Made by a program: the position numbers and the translations under genes
Assembly: GCA_025041175.1 (NCBI GenBank)
Contig: JAKCFJ010000001.1
Coordinates: 868,001 to 932,000, forward strand
Direction: 5' to 3'
DNA from: Halobacteriales archaeon YIM A00010
Lineage (GTDB): Archaea > Halobacteriota > Halobacteria > Halobacteriales > Haloarculaceae
Length of the DNA: 64,000 nucleotides
Notes under the pieces: generated by a model
What the model saw: the letters and a program-made list of their open reading frames with translations, nothing else
Database searches by the model: none
What the model was told of the DNA's origin: nothing
In this document: piece by piece, positions 18,538-28,807 of the stretch
How the letters are laid out: each line of letters begins with the position of its first letter
Numbering within the stretch: position 1 is the stretch's first letter

Positions 18538-19155
18538 CTACCGGTTTCCTCCCTTCGTGTGGGGGCTTTCGCCGTATTTGAGCAGGTAGAAGACGAAAAC
18601 GAGCGAGGACGCCATCATCAACACGGCACCGATGCCGACGTAGTGGGGTTGGAGCGGTACGCCCAGATCCTCCGGATCGGATTCCTGTTGTGCAGCTTGC
18701 TCCCGTGGGACCGATCCGACGGCGACAGCCCCTTTCATGCCCTGGCTCTGGTGTGGTTCGCAGTAATAGTTAGTGATTCCATCTTCATCGAACGTCTGGG
18801 TGAATGTCGTCCCTGGCTCGGCGACCGGACTGCCACTGGTGAAACTGTCGTCGTCGGCCACGACGTTGTGTGCACCCCCCTCTCCGGTCCATTCCCATTC
18901 GACCGTCGTACCGGGATCGACGTGGATAGCCACGGGATCGAACGAGAGATTGTTGTTTGCTTGCCCCCCGACCTCGACCGTCGCTGTCCCTTGTCCCGTT
19001 AGATCGGTCGTCTCTTCGCCCCAGTAACCCACGTCGTCCAACCAACCGCCGTAATCGATCGAACCACCACCCTCCGCCTGTGCCGTTACCACCCCGCTGC
19101 AGGCCGCGCCACCGGCCGCACCCGCTACCCCACTAACGAACGACCGTCGAGACAT
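18538..19155 (-). CDS. Membrane-anchored halocyanin-like blue copper protein
   Basis: This is an electron carrier outside the membrane. The start MSRRSFVSG carries a Tat motif, and the signal region contains AACSG. The cupredoxin domain spans about residues 40-135 and ends in the type-1 copper site: His in GAHNVV, then Cys, His and Met in YYCEPHQSQGM. A C-terminal helix (GIGAVLMMASSLVFVFYLL) and a basic tail anchor it. Such proteins may pass electrons between a quinol oxidising complex and a terminal oxidase. No respiratory genes lie next to it. An in-frame ATG eight codons earlier is less likely. Confidence 0.88.
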   Translation of the reverse strand: MSRRSFVSGVAGAAGGAACSGVVTAQAEGGGSIDYGGWLDDVGYWGEETTDLTGQGTATVEVGGQANNNLSFDPVAIHVDPGTTVEWEWTGEGGAHNVVADDDSFTSGSPVAEPGTTFTQTFDEDGITNYYCEPHQSQGMKGAVAVGSVPREQAAQQESDPEDLGVPLQPHYVGIGAVLMMASSLVFVFYLLKYGESPHTKGGNR

Positions 19156-19711
19156 AGTGTGCTTGTTCTCCCCACCCATGAGTATAGTTCACATTCAGAC
19201 GTGAAGAATGCTGTGACGCGATTCGGGCAGCGGGAAATTCATAAATTATTGAACTTCATTGCAGGTCAAAGTATATAATATAATAACACTACACTATAAT
19301 TGGTGCCAGTATCTCCGAGAATCGGACGACCGCCATCCATACACCTTTGTCCGCCAGTGAAGACATCATCTCCGGCGCCTGTTGGTGTTCCTACGCCCCG
19401 GCTGAAAGCGCTAGTAATGGCCGTTCAAGCCGTCTACGGCGTTCGTAATTCCGGCCGTGCCACAGTACTTCCATTTCCACCACAGGCTCCGATTCGTTCA
19501 CACATTTTTCGCTGACACCACACTGTCACACGATCTCCAAGCGGTCAATCCAACAGGTCGGATGCCCCTACGAACAATACTGCTGAACGGCGATGACTGT
19601 ACACTTACTTCTATATCTCTGTTTCCGTTCTCGGTTCGCTCTGAACGCCGCGGGGCCGAGAACGATGTGGTCGTGGACCACCGACGGGTTCACGACATCC
19701 GGGACACGGAT
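19156..19711. other. Intergenic region, no gene recognised
   Basis: About 555 bases separate the halocyanin gene from the winged-helix regulator. Bases 19230-19300 are AT-rich and probably contain the halocyanin promoter. Short open frames between 19300 and 19700 show no coding character. I see no repeat related to those elsewhere in the window. Confidence 0.45.
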
Positions 19712-20230
19712 TCATTGATCGTACAGGCTTTCGAGGATTTCGGCGTCTGTACGGAATTTCAGAACGTTGTGAACCACCGAGTTTCGGATGTTTTGCACCG
19801 AATCGCCGTACTCCTTGTAGAAGTCGTGAATCCACTTCGATTCGGCGCGTCGGTTCGGGAACATCATGATCGACTTCCACTGGTATTCACCGTCCGAGAG
19901 GAACATGAACAGCGTGTTTGGAGAGCCACGAATGGCTTCGAGCGCGTCGCGCCACGTCTCATCGAAGTGTTCCGGGTTGAGTTTGAACTCGAACATACCG
20001 AACAGGAAATACGCGCCGTTGGGGATGATCGCCTCCCGAAACACGCCCTCCTCTCGCATTCCACGGATCGATTCGCTGACCGTCACGTGGGAGATATCGA
20101 TGTCGTATTCCCGATCGAGGATGTCCGCGAGTTCGCGCGAGGAGAGCTGTGGGTCCTGTGAAAGCTCACGGAGGATGTACACATCACGTTTCTTGAACTC
20201 CCAGTCCGGTGCGTCGTCTGGATCGGCCAT
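19712..20230 (-). CDS. Winged-helix transcription regulator (Lrp-like)
   Basis: This is a 172-residue protein. The N-terminal winged helix covers about residues 13-70 (RDVYILRELSQDPQLSSRELADIL, then HVTVSESIRGMREEGV). It is followed by a ligand or dimer domain of RAM/Lrp size (GAYFLFGMFEFKLN onward). The helix-turn-helix is clear but the effector is unknown. It stands alone with its own promoter in the 224-base gap above, where no other feature was seen. Confidence 0.75.
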   Translation of the reverse strand: MADPDDAPDWEFKKRDVYILRELSQDPQLSSRELADILDREYDIDISHVTVSESIRGMREEGVFREAIIPNGAYFLFGMFEFKLNPEHFDETWRDALEAIRGSPNTLFMFLSDGEYQWKSIMMFPNRRAESKWIHDFYKEYGDSVQNIRNSVVHNVLKFRTDAEILESLYDQ

Positions 20231-20454
20231 GCAGTACTTATCATGGTCGTGCTACCTGCGTGTTTCGGTGGGCGCGCCTCGACGACGATGTCCAAAACGG
20301 TTCGACACCGAAAAATGGGGGCGAGACGCCAGAGAGAGCACGGACAGCAGACGATACACCAGCCGTATGCCATCGACTGAACTTGTTGTCTCGGATTCGC
20401 TGCCCGTATCTAACTGGTACAATCTATATAATAAGCTTTGTGGATGCCGGATCG

Positions 20455-21480
20455 TTATCGATCAGATTCGGCGTTCGTATCGTCCGCGAGTGATACGACC
20501 AGTTCGACGTCTTGCTGTTCGAATCGCGTTCCGAACGGTTCGGACCGCTCGCGCATCCGCTCGTGGATCCAGTCCGCCGCTCCGTTGGACGCCGTGTGGA
20601 CTGCACGCTCGCGGATTTCTGTCGGTAGGAGCCGTAGCTCGACCGGCGTTCCGTCCCGTTCGACACGGAGTTCGAACAGGAACCCGCGATCGTTTCGAAG
20701 GGTTTCGTCGACCGCGTAATCGTCGATGAAATCTCCGGTGTCGTACAGGATCGGACGGCCCTCGTGTACATCGACGCCGTGAACGACGTGAGCGCTGTGT
20801 CCGTGGACGATCCCGACGCCCTGCTCGATCAGCCAGCGGCCGACGTCCCGAAACGCCGACGTCGGTTCCGTAACCATGTTCGGACCCCAGTGGAGCGACG
20901 CGACGATGAGATCCGGATCGGTTTCGCGCGCCGCATCGAGCGCACGAGCGAGCATCCGTCGACTTTCGTCGTCGTCGAGATCGAACGTCACGCGAGCAAC
21001 ACCGGGCGAATCGGGACCGGCGGCGTACTCGGGGGCGTTGTCGGTGAACGCGAGGAGAGCGATCTCCATTCCATCGATAGACACTCGTGCCGGCTCGTGG
21101 GCAGTCGCTTCGGTCCGGCCCGCGCCGGCGTGGGCGATGGCTGCCCCGTCGAGCCAATCGAGCGTGTCACACAACGCTTCGACCTCGTAATCCAGCACGT
21201 GGTTGTTGGCGAGCGATACCCAGTCGACGCCCGCCCGTTCGAGTGCCGGCACAGCCCAGCGCGGATCCGCGCGAAAATGAAACGGACGGTGGGTCCGACG
21301 CCACGGGCGGCCGTTCCTCGAGAGACAGCATTCGAGGTTGATGAACAGCCCATCGAGCGACCGCAACCGGCCGAGGAGATCGCCCCACACTGCGTCGACG
21401 GAACGCGAGCGCTGTCGTCGGTCGACCAGCCGTCCCAGCATGACGTCGCCCGTGAACCCGAGTCGAACGGTCGAGGCCAT
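20455..21480 (-). CDS. CapA-family metallophosphatase-like protein
   Basis: This 341-residue protein of the CapA/PgsA (poly-gamma-glutamate synthesis) family has a calcineurin-like metal site: GDVMLGR at the N terminus, NLECC, SLANNHVLDYE, ASLHWGPN and HGHSAHVVHG. There is no signal peptide or membrane helix, so it should be cytoplasmic, unlike bacterial CapA. No polyglutamate synthase genes are adjacent. A role in making capsule polymer is therefore doubtful, and a general metal-dependent hydrolase is possible. Confidence 0.85.
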   Translation of the reverse strand: MASTVRLGFTGDVMLGRLVDRRQRSRSVDAVWGDLLGRLRSLDGLFINLECCLSRNGRPWRRTHRPFHFRADPRWAVPALERAGVDWVSLANNHVLDYEVEALCDTLDWLDGAAIAHAGAGRTEATAHEPARVSIDGMEIALLAFTDNAPEYAAGPDSPGVARVTFDLDDDESRRMLARALDAARETDPDLIVASLHWGPNMVTEPTSAFRDVGRWLIEQGVGIVHGHSAHVVHGVDVHEGRPILYDTGDFIDDYAVDETLRNDRGFLFELRVERDGTPVELRLLPTEIRERAVHTASNGAADWIHERMRERSEPFGTRFEQQDVELVVSLADDTNAESDR

Positions 21481-21585
21481 GGCTGTAGTTGTCTCTTGTT
21501 ACACCTAACGGTTTTCGTGGGGCGGGAAAGATGGAGCCCCTCGGAGGGGGTTTTTCACCGTGGCGACCCACGGTGAGGGTGCACA

Positions 21586-22041
21586 ATGAGCGAACTCAAA
21601 CTCACGAGTCCGGCGTTTGCCGACGGTGAACCGATTCCAGAGGAGTATGGCTACACCGAGCAAAACGTCAACCCACCGCTGTCGATCGCCGGCGTCCCCA
21701 CCGAAAGCGAATCGCTGGCGCTCATCGTCGACGATCCGGACGCGAAAGAGCCAGCGGGAAAGATCTGGGACCACTGGGTGGTGTGGAACATCGATCCCGA
21801 CCGGACCGAGATCCCATCGGCGTGGGCGCCGGCCGATGCGGTCGAGGGCACGAACGATTACGGCGAGGTCGGCTACGGCGGTCCCAACCCACCGGATCGA
21901 CGTCACACCTACCAGTTCGAACTCTACGCGCTCGACAGCCGCTTGGATCTCCAGCCCGAGTCCACGAAAGCGGCGCTCGAGGACGCGATGGAAGACCACG
22001 TCATCGCACAAACGACGCTCACGGGAACCGCAACCCCGTGA
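21586..22041 (+). CDS. YbhB/YbcL (PEBP / Raf kinase inhibitor-like) protein
   Basis: A 151-residue protein of the phosphatidylethanolamine-binding protein family. The signature region reads LALIVDDPDAKEPAGKIWDHWVVWNIDP. GYGGPNPPDRRHTYQFELYALD is the second conserved ligand-pocket block. The bacterial and archaeal members have no firmly known role. It is a single gene. Confidence 0.9.
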   Translation: MSELKLTSPAFADGEPIPEEYGYTEQNVNPPLSIAGVPTESESLALIVDDPDAKEPAGKIWDHWVVWNIDPDRTEIPSAWAPADAVEGTNDYGEVGYGGPNPPDRRHTYQFELYALDSRLDLQPESTKAALEDAMEDHVIAQTTLTGTATP

Positions 22042-22139
22042 TTGCGTCGTCTCGCCGTATCAGTCGGAAAGCGAGCGGTGTGGGTCGACGACACACACAA
22101 TTAAATCCATAGCGGGAGAACCGGCGGCGACGGCAAACA

Positions 22140-23516
22140 ATGCGCTTGCTTCAGATGGCGGTTCCCCCCGAGAAACACGAGACCGTCGTAGAGTTGCTGG
22201 AAGACCGCGGAGTCGATTACGCGATAACCGACGAAACGTCCGAACGCAACACTGCGATGATCGTGTCCGTACCGCTTGCGACCGGCGAGGTCGAGGAATT
22301 TCTCGATTCGCTCCGCAAGATCGGCATCGAGCGGGGCGGGTACGCGATCATTACTGACGTCGAAGCGATCCTTGCCGATGGCGAGGTGGAGACGGAAACG
22401 GACGAACAGAAGAGCATGGAATCGCCGCTCGAGCTCTTCACGAGCAATCGAATCTCCAGGGAGGAACTGCAAGACGAAGTGACGGAAATGGCAGCGATGA
22501 CGCCGAGTTACGTGTTTTTCACCGTCGTGAGCGCCATCGTCGCTTGTGCGGGGTTGCTCACCAACAGCGCCGCCGTCGTCGTGGGGAGCATGGTCATCGC
22601 GCCGCTTCTCGGTCCGGCCGTCGGCGCGAGCGTCGGAAGCATCGTCAACGACGAGGAACTGTTCCGAACGAGTGTTCTCGCTCAGTGTCTCGGTCTCGTC
22701 CTTGCAGTCCTCAGCGCGACCGTTTTCGCGTACTTCGTCAAGCTCACGATCATGCCGACTGTGGATCTCAAAACGCTTGATGAGGTGATTTCCCGCGTCA
22801 ATCCTGGCGCGTTGTCTCTCATCGTTGCGCTGGGCTCCGGTGCGGCCGGGGCGTTCTCGGTCAGTGCCGGGGCGAGCGCGCCGTTGGTGGGTGTTATGAT
22901 CGCGGCGGCCTTGATCCCGCCCGCGGCGGCGGTCGGTCTCTCCATCGCCTACTGGTCCCCCGTCATTCTTGTCAGCGTTGCCGTGCTCTTGCTCGTGAAC
23001 GTTCTGTCGATCAATTTCGCGAGCCTCGGTGTGCTCTGGATGCGAGGATACCGACCCACCCACTGGTCCGAACAGCAAATCGCAAAACGAACGACCCTGA
23101 AACGGCTCGGAACCCTGTTCGTTGGACTCCTCGTCGTGTCCGGGTTCCTCGTAACGACGTCGATCAACCTGAACCAAAACGCTCAGTTCAAAGAAACGGT
23201 CGACGATATCGCTGCCGAAAGCGATGCCCGAGTACTGGCTGTCAACATCTCCTACGAGATACGGCCGTTCGCCCGGCACCCGACGTCTGTCACTGTCCGA
23301 GCGGAGACCGATTCGGATCGGACGGCCGATCGACTCAGATGGCAGATCAAAAACAGGACGGGGACCGATGTCTCCGTCGTTGTCATCCAGGAGTCCCTCC
23401 AAACGTCAACGCCAAACAACACGTCAACCCAGTCATTCCGTGCAAACGGGTCGAAGGAGGTCACGAACCGGCTGGTACCGGGCAAACGACCATCGATTGC
23501 TACCGGAAGATATTGA
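22140..23516 (+). CDS. DUF389 / TIGR00341 membrane protein
   Basis: This is a 458-residue protein. The N-terminal 85 residues form a soluble, ferredoxin-like region (MRLLQMAVPPEKHETVVELL). It is followed by six or so membrane helices with SAAVVVGSMVIAPLLGPAVG and AALIPPAAAVGLS, the marks of the DUF389 family. A soluble C-terminal domain from about residue 335 is basic and Ser/Thr-rich at its end. The function is unknown. Transport or stress sensing has been suggested for the family. Confidence 0.85.
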   Translation: MRLLQMAVPPEKHETVVELLEDRGVDYAITDETSERNTAMIVSVPLATGEVEEFLDSLRKIGIERGGYAIITDVEAILADGEVETETDEQKSMESPLELFTSNRISREELQDEVTEMAAMTPSYVFFTVVSAIVACAGLLTNSAAVVVGSMVIAPLLGPAVGASVGSIVNDEELFRTSVLAQCLGLVLAVLSATVFAYFVKLTIMPTVDLKTLDEVISRVNPGALSLIVALGSGAAGAFSVSAGASAPLVGVMIAAALIPPAAAVGLSIAYWSPVILVSVAVLLLVNVLSINFASLGVLWMRGYRPTHWSEQQIAKRTTLKRLGTLFVGLLVVSGFLVTTSINLNQNAQFKETVDDIAAESDARVLAVNISYEIRPFARHPTSVTVRAETDSDRTADRLRWQIKNRTGTDVSVVVIQESLQTSTPNNTSTQSFRANGSKEVTNRLVPGKRPSIATGRY

Positions 23517-23648
23517 GCCACGAAATAGTTTTATTTAACTTCGTTATAGTAATATTTATATGCTAGTCAATGATTTACTACCACATTGTGACTCGGAGCG
23601 TTTCCCGGGACCTGAAACGAAGCGGGTTCTCGACAGCGAGTGATCGGC

Positions 23649-24626
23649 ATGAGTGATACAATGACGACAGCGAGCGATCGGCAGGACGAGCGGACCGATT
23701 CCACGTCGGTGACACAGTCATCGGAGCTGGAGTGTCCGGAGTGTGGCTGTTCGGCCGTGTATCGCAACCACGAGCGTGGAGAACGGTGCTGTGATCACTG
23801 CGGACTCGTGATCGAGGGATCCATGCTCGACACCGGTCCGGAGTGGCGGGCCTTCGATGCGTCGGAGCGAGAGGAAAAATCTCGCGTCGGCGCGCCGGTG
23901 ACGCGGACGCTACACGACAAGGGGTTAACGACGGCCATCAGTTGGCAGGATCGGGATGGAAACGGTCGGGCACTCTCCTCGAAGCGACGCGAACAGATGC
24001 GCCGCCTTCGCACGTGGCACGAGCGCGCTCGCACGGCGAACAACAAGGAGCGGAACCTCCAGTTCGCGCTCTCGGAGATCGATCGCATGGCCAGCGCGCT
24101 CGGCGTTCCCCAGTCGATACGCGAGATCGCGTCGGTGCTCTACCGGCGTGCCTTGGACGAGGATCTCATTCGTGGGCGGTCGATCGAGGGGATCGCCACT
24201 GCCACGCTCTACGCCGCCTGTCGACAGGAGGGGCTACCGCGCAGTCTGGACGAACTAACGGAGGTGTCGCGCGTCGATCGGTCGGAGATCGCCCGGACGT
24301 ACCGTTACGTCGCCCGCGAACTCTCGCTCGCGTTGGAGCCAGCCGACCCGCGACAGTACATTCCCCGATTCTGTTCGGCGCTCGATCTGTCGGGGACCGT
24401 CCAATCGAAAGCGATGGAGATCTGTAGCATCACCGCAGAAGAAGGGCTGTTGTCCGGCAAATCACCGACGGGCTACGCAGCAGCGGCCATCTACTCCGCA
24501 GCACGCCTCTGTGGCTCCGAAACGACCCAGAGCGACATCGCAAGCGTGGCGCAAGTGACCGAGGTCACGATCCGGAAACGATACCACGAACAGCTCGACG
24601 CAGCCGGACTCACTATTGAAGGCTAG
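23649..24626 (+). CDS. tfb: Transcription initiation factor IIB (TFB)
   Basis: TFB bridges TBP and RNA polymerase at archaeal promoters. The roughly 325 residues show a zinc ribbon (CPECGCSAVYRN...CCDHCGLVIEG, residues about 29-57). A B-reader region includes GPEWRAFDASE and the SRVGAPVTRTLHDKGL linker. Two cyclin-like repeats follow (about 125-215 and 220-325). Haloarchaea carry several TFBs with different roles. The start may be 23649 or 23661, since both ATGs are in frame. Confidence 0.95.
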   Translation: MSDTMTTASDRQDERTDSTSVTQSSELECPECGCSAVYRNHERGERCCDHCGLVIEGSMLDTGPEWRAFDASEREEKSRVGAPVTRTLHDKGLTTAISWQDRDGNGRALSSKRREQMRRLRTWHERARTANNKERNLQFALSEIDRMASALGVPQSIREIASVLYRRALDEDLIRGRSIEGIATATLYAACRQEGLPRSLDELTEVSRVDRSEIARTYRYVARELSLALEPADPRQYIPRFCSALDLSGTVQSKAMEICSITAEEGLLSGKSPTGYAAAAIYSAARLCGSETTQSDIASVAQVTEVTIRKRYHEQLDAAGLTIEG

Positions 24627-24940
24627 TCGACCAGCTGAACTGACGACGCGGCTGTACTGAACGCTCCTAACTGCTGTGCTGAGCGTACCGAAAATGAAAA
24701 CAGGTGTACGAACCTGCCCGAACCGCTGACCATGAAAAACGCAGGAATGCCTGATGAGTAGACACGCGGACTGTCAGTACAGACTGTACAGCCCGCGGCC
24801 GTGGTTCATCCGTTGTACCCTGGAATCGTCCTCCCGGTGCGCTCGTGCGCCACAATTTCATTCACCCACCACACCACTAAAAAAGTTTCCCAAAATGAGT
24901 AATAATTTACCTTAGCAGCGGTGAGATGACGTTGGTTCTA
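24627..24940. other. Intergenic region, no gene recognised
   Basis: About 310 bases lie between convergent genes. It contains a few imperfect palindromes, such as CTGTCAGTACAG followed by CTGTACAG near 24773-24794, which could be transcript-end structures. I looked for C/D-box and structured RNA signatures and found none that hold up. The last 60 bases are AT-rich. Confidence 0.4.
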
Positions 24941-25819
24941 TTAGTTCGTCGTGCGCTCGGATCCGGATGGAAGGTGGGACTCGAGCGCGTCGGTGACCTG
25001 ATCGATCGATTCGATCCGGCCGGTATCACAGCGTATCGCCGGTCGCCACCACGGTGTAGTGTGGACGACGAGCGCGTCGTCCGTGTGGGTGAAGCCCTCG
25101 AACGCCGACCACGGCCGGAGCCGGCGGAAGATCCCGTGCTCGACGGTGATTCCGGCGTCCGACACCCGGATCGTTCGTCCGTTGGGCTTTCCGATGCTCG
25201 TTGCCAATGCTACCGTGAAGGCCGTCTGTCCGAGGACGAATCCCCATTCGTAGCCGAGGAGTTCCTCGGCAACGATCCCGGCCGGGATACACAGGAATCC
25301 GACGACGAGGATCGCGCTCACGACCCGGCGTCGACGCTGTGGGAACCACGCGTCCCACTGTGCGAGATCGGTCGCGTCCGAGAGGCGCGCGTTCGCGTGG
25401 CGAGTCCGGCTCATCCCCGTGAGGAGCAGTCCGAGAAACAGCCCGGAAATCATTCCCAACAGCGACCAGCCCACAACCGAGTCGACCGACCACGGCGCGA
25501 TTCCGGCTTCGGCTCCCCCGATCAGGAGACCGAACCACACGATAGGAACGACTGCAAGCAGCCACGCGAAGCGGTGCCGACCGATCACGACCGCGAACCC
25601 AGGGGTGCGGGCGGTAGCGCTCCCCACGACGGCCGTCACGAGCGTGATCGTGGCGAACCCGCCGAAGGTGAGTAGCGCGGTGTTCCCGATGGCTGTCGTC
25701 AGCGCGATGATCCCGAGCGGTGCGAGGATGGCACACCCGTACAGCCCAACGACCAGCGCGTAGATGGGATTGGGGCGAGGACTGCGTTGGAAATCCCGTG
25801 TCGTCGTTGAAGACGCCAT
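24941..25819 (-). CDS. Haloarchaeal membrane protein with C-terminal PH-like domain
   Basis: This is a 292-residue protein of unknown function. About six hydrophobic helices occupy residues 15-205. The remaining 85 residues are soluble and look like a bacterial PH-type domain (RVSDAGITVEHGIFRRLRPWSAFEGF). The ATG at 25819 (MASSTTTRD) is preferred over one five codons upstream. It is divergent from the MazG-like gene with about 98 bases between them. Confidence 0.65.
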   Translation of the reverse strand: MASSTTTRDFQRSPRPNPIYALVVGLYGCAILAPLGIIALTTAIGNTALLTFGGFATITLVTAVVGSATARTPGFAVVIGRHRFAWLLAVVPIVWFGLLIGGAEAGIAPWSVDSVVGWSLLGMISGLFLGLLLTGMSRTRHANARLSDATDLAQWDAWFPQRRRRVVSAILVVGFLCIPAGIVAEELLGYEWGFVLGQTAFTVALATSIGKPNGRTIRVSDAGITVEHGIFRRLRPWSAFEGFTHTDDALVVHTTPWWRPAIRCDTGRIESIDQVTDALESHLPSGSERTTN

Positions 25820-25917
25820 ATCACAACTATTCATTTGGAAGTGAAAAGTTTTCTGTGGCTGAGTGGTTCGGAGAGAAACACTAGTGTTAACCGGCCGACG
25901 GTGAAACGGAACACGGA

Positions 25918-26223
25918 ATGAATCGACAACAGCGACGGGTCGCGTCGTTCATCGAGCAACACGGTCTCCACGCCCCACCCGAGTATCGGCTGTTGGATCT
26001 CGTCTCGGAGGTGGGTGAGCTGGCCAAGGACGCGAACGCCTCGACGGGGTATGGGAACGCTGCTGAGGATCTCACACTCAGCGAAGACGAGGTTGGCGAC
26101 GCGCTGTTCGCGCTGCTCGCGCTCGCCGAAAGACAAGGAATCGACGCGGACGAAGCGCTACAGACATCCCTGGAAAAGTACGAGAACCGGCTAGCTGACG
26201 CGGACACGCCGTCGTCGGAGTAG
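25918..26223 (+). CDS. MazG-like nucleotide pyrophosphohydrolase family protein
   Basis: A small all-alpha protein of 101 residues. The segment LLDLVSEVGELAKDAN followed by SEDEVGDALFALLALAERQGID matches the EExxE...ExxD metal-binding arrangement of MazG/dUTPase-like hydrolases. It may clear non-canonical or excess NTPs. Its stop lies 1 base from the convergent cobB gene. Confidence 0.75.
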   Translation: MNRQQRRVASFIEQHGLHAPPEYRLLDLVSEVGELAKDANASTGYGNAAEDLTLSEDEVGDALFALLALAERQGIDADEALQTSLEKYENRLADADTPSSE

Positions 26224-26224
26224 C

Positions 26225-27523
26225 TCACAACCGGTCTACGAACGCGTCGAACGCCCCGCTTTCGGGGTGAACGTGGCAGTACGTGCCCAGCGTGTCGTAC
26301 TCCATCAGCCCTTCCCGCCCGTCGTCGATGCCGTCGCCGCGCTCGACGTCGAAGGCAAAGCGGGCGTCGGGATCGACGTCGGCGCTGGAGTAATGGAACT
26401 CGTGGCCGCGTACCGTCTCGCCCGCGCTGGCGGTGTGCGCGTCGGTTCGGGCGCGGAGTTCGACGTGATCGAGCGCCTGGTACCGGTCGTGCATCCGTAC
26501 GCGGGCCGGCAGGACGCCGGCCATCTCGTGGGTCTCCCCGTCGGTAGTGGTCAGCGTTTCCGACAGGGCGATCAGCCCGCCACACTCCCCGAACACCGCC
26601 AATCCGTCGCTCGCTCGCTCGCGGAGCTGACCCATTGCAGCGCTGTTCGCCAACGATTCGGCGTGCAGTTCCGGATAGCCCCCCGGAAGATAGACGCCGT
26701 CACAGTCGGGCAGGTCATCCCCCTCGACCGGCGCGAACGTGCACACGTCGGCGCGCGCACGCAGGCGCTCGATCGTCGCCGGATAGCAGAACCGAAACGC
26801 CTCGTCCCGCGCAACGGCGATCCGTTTGTTCCGCGGAGAACGCTCCGCCACCGGGGCGGGTTCGGGTGGTGGGCGCGCAACGTCCCGAAGCACATCGATC
26901 CGGAGGTGTTCGCTGGCCGTGTCGAGCACCGCCGGAGAGAGGGGTGCTTCATCGCCCATATGCAGTCCGAGGTGGCGGTCGGGGATCACCAGCTCGTCGC
27001 GGGGTGGAATCCGTCCGCAGTACGTGATCCCATCAGGGAGCGCCTCGCGGATCCCGCGCTCGTGGCGACCGCCGTGAGCGCGCTGAGCGATCACCCCGGT
27101 AACGTCGATGTCACGGTCCGCGTTGGACGCGTACTGCTGGAAACCCAGCGCCGTGGCCGCGACGCTCTCCATTCCCGCCTTCGCATCGACGACGAGCACG
27201 ACCGGCAGATCGAGCGCTTCGGCGACCATAGCGGTGCTCGACGCGTCCCCGTCGTACAGCCCCATCACGCCCTCGACGACACAGAGATCGCCCTCGCCCC
27301 GGTGGTAGTTCCGCCGGATTCCAGGCTCGCCCTGGAGCCACCGGTCGAGCGTCCGCGAGCGCCGGCCAACGACGCGCTCGTGGTGGCTCGGATCGATGAA
27401 ATCCGGGCCGGCTTTCGCGGGTTGGACCGACGCGCCCGCGGTCTCGAGCGCGTGGATCACACCGAGCGTGGCGACGGTCTTCCCGACGCCCGAGCGCGTT
27501 CCGGCGATGACGACGCCGTTCAT
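26225..27523 (-). CDS. cbiA: Cobyrinic acid a,c-diamide synthase CbiA/CobB
   Basis: It amidates the a- and c-side chains of cobyrinate using glutamine and ATP. The 432 residues start with a DTBS-like P-loop ([14 protein letters not shown]). The C-terminal class I glutaminase domain has its nucleophile cysteine in [14 protein letters not shown] and a histidine in HEFHYS. It overlaps the stop of the upstream cobT-like gene by 4 bases, making a two-gene operon. Confidence 0.93.
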   Translation of the reverse strand: MNGVVIAGTRSGVGKTVATLGVIHALETAGASVQPAKAGPDFIDPSHHERVVGRRSRTLDRWLQGEPGIRRNYHRGEGDLCVVEGVMGLYDGDASSTAMVAEALDLPVVLVVDAKAGMESVAATALGFQQYASNADRDIDVTGVIAQRAHGGRHERGIREALPDGITYCGRIPPRDELVIPDRHLGLHMGDEAPLSPAVLDTASEHLRIDVLRDVARPPPEPAPVAERSPRNKRIAVARDEAFRFCYPATIERLRARADVCTFAPVEGDDLPDCDGVYLPGGYPELHAESLANSAAMGQLRERASDGLAVFGECGGLIALSETLTTTDGETHEMAGVLPARVRMHDRYQALDHVELRARTDAHTASAGETVRGHEFHYSSADVDPDARFAFDVERGDGIDDGREGLMEYDTLGTYCHVHPESGAFDAFVDRL

Positions 27524-28518
27524 TCGTCGTCCTGTTCGAGGAGTCGCTCGTACACCTCGATGATCCGATCGCGCACGGTCGCCATCGGGACGTCATTCTG
27601 GTCGGCCAACGCCAGCGCGCCGCCCATTCCGACGCCCTCTTTGGCCTCTCCGGCGATGTAGGTGTCCATCACCGGATGGTCTCGCTGGTCGAACCCCGGA
27701 TCGGTGACCGTCACGTCCACCGAGAGATCGGCCGCCAGCTCCTCGATGGCTGCGGACTCGTCTTCGGCGATGAAGATGGTCGTGGCGATCGAAAGCGGGG
27801 CGTCCACCCCGGCGTGGCGAACGATCGCCGCCGCCGCAGCCATCTGTGTGCCGCCGGCGAGCGTCACGTCGGTTCCGGATTCGGTGGCTCCCACAGCGAG
27901 CCCCCCAATGGAGGCCAACACCGGATCCCCAATGCACCGGAGCGTCGCAGCCGGATCATTGGCGGTGTCGCCGGCGGACAGACCACTCGAATCGAGCGCC
28001 GCCTCGATCACGCCTTCCTTGAGCTTCATGGGGTTTTCCGGCAACGAGGAAGACACCGTCTGACGCTCCCCGAGCGCCGTGAGCACGCCCAACGCGGTCG
28101 TCGTTCCGCCCGGAATAGTCTCACCGATGATAATCTTCTCTTCCGGCATCTGTCGACCGAGTCCCCGGGCCGTTTCGAACGCTGCGGATGCGGCCGGCAC
28201 GGGCGTGGTTTCCCGAACGTCCTGACCCGGATCCACGCCGATCGACACCGTGGGCGCGCTCGTCGGACGCGCGAGACCGGCGTCGACAGCGATCCGTTCG
28301 AACCCGATCAGCTCGTGCACTGCGCGCGTAACCACCGCGGGCGTCGGACACCCCGTCGGACTGACCGGGACCACCGGCGCTCTCACGGGCTGCCCGTACG
28401 TGACGATCTCGAGGTCGGCGCTCGGTGTGTGGACCATCATCGCTGGCGTGGCACCCGCGGCACTGATCCCATCGACCCGGGCCGTCTCCGTGTTTCCCCC
28501 CACGAAAACGAACTTCAT
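27520..28518 (-). CDS. cobT: Archaeal CobT-like nicotinate-nucleotide-dimethylbenzimidazole phosphoribosyltransferase homolog
   Basis: A 332-residue protein of the archaeal CobT (TIGR00303/UPF0284) group. It activates the lower-ligand base for the nucleotide loop. Conserved stretches are [20 protein letters not shown] at the start, [19 protein letters not shown] and [14 protein letters not shown]. The glycine-rich GGTT segment is typical of the phosphate site. It is the first gene of the cobT-cbiA operon. The lower ligand used by this organism is unknown. Confidence 0.88.
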   Translation of the reverse strand: MKFVFVGGNTETARVDGISAAGATPAMMVHTPSADLEIVTYGQPVRAPVVPVSPTGCPTPAVVTRAVHELIGFERIAVDAGLARPTSAPTVSIGVDPGQDVRETTPVPAASAAFETARGLGRQMPEEKIIIGETIPGGTTTALGVLTALGERQTVSSSLPENPMKLKEGVIEAALDSSGLSAGDTANDPAATLRCIGDPVLASIGGLAVGATESGTDVTLAGGTQMAAAAAIVRHAGVDAPLSIATTIFIAEDESAAIEELAADLSVDVTVTDPGFDQRDHPVMDTYIAGEAKEGVGMGGALALADQNDVPMATVRDRIIEVYERLLEQDDE

Positions 28519-28807
28519 CGGTCAACCGATCCCACCACACACAGCGGCCGTTCGATACTGAAACTATGTCGGTTCATACTCGTCAATAACACCAATACAG
28601 TATTATTGGAACAATTCCACATTAATTCCCCGGTGGAGAGCGCGAGCCAACGGCGAGATCCACACGAGTCGATCCGTAATATACACACCTATAAATAAAA
28701 ATTTTGATCTATATATAACCAAAACTTATTTATCAACCCGCACCAATCATCAAACCAAGCCTATTTGGGCTAGATAAGGTATACTTGTATTACCACCGAA
28801 TCCATCA
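28519..28807. other. AT-rich divergent promoter region between cobT and the cbiX-like gene
   Basis: This is about 290 bases, very AT-rich from 28670 on. It contains CCAATACAGTATTATTGG (28592-28609), a dyad 76 bases before cobT, and ATACTTGTAT at 28781-28790 just before the cbiX-like gene. No gene was found. I could not recognise a cobalamin riboswitch here. Confidence 0.5.
28781..28790. promoter_or_regulatory. ATAC-N2-GTAT motif upstream of cbiX-like gene
   Basis: ATACTTGTAT lies 17 bases before the ATG at 28808. The inverted arms ATAC/GTAT also occur before chlID/cobN (36116-36125) and, with one mismatch, cbtB (38243-38252). It may be an operator shared by the cobalamin genes, or a TATA element. 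Confidence 0.4.

Noticed and set aside
24667-24861. 64-residue frame and possible C/D-box RNA between TFB and the membrane protein
   Set aside because: The frame lacks haloarchaeal composition, and the box-like sequences are not correctly spaced.
28519-28807. Cobalamin riboswitch
   Set aside because: I could not find a B12-box-like conserved core in this or the other cobalamin leaders. The AT-rich dyads look more like protein sites.
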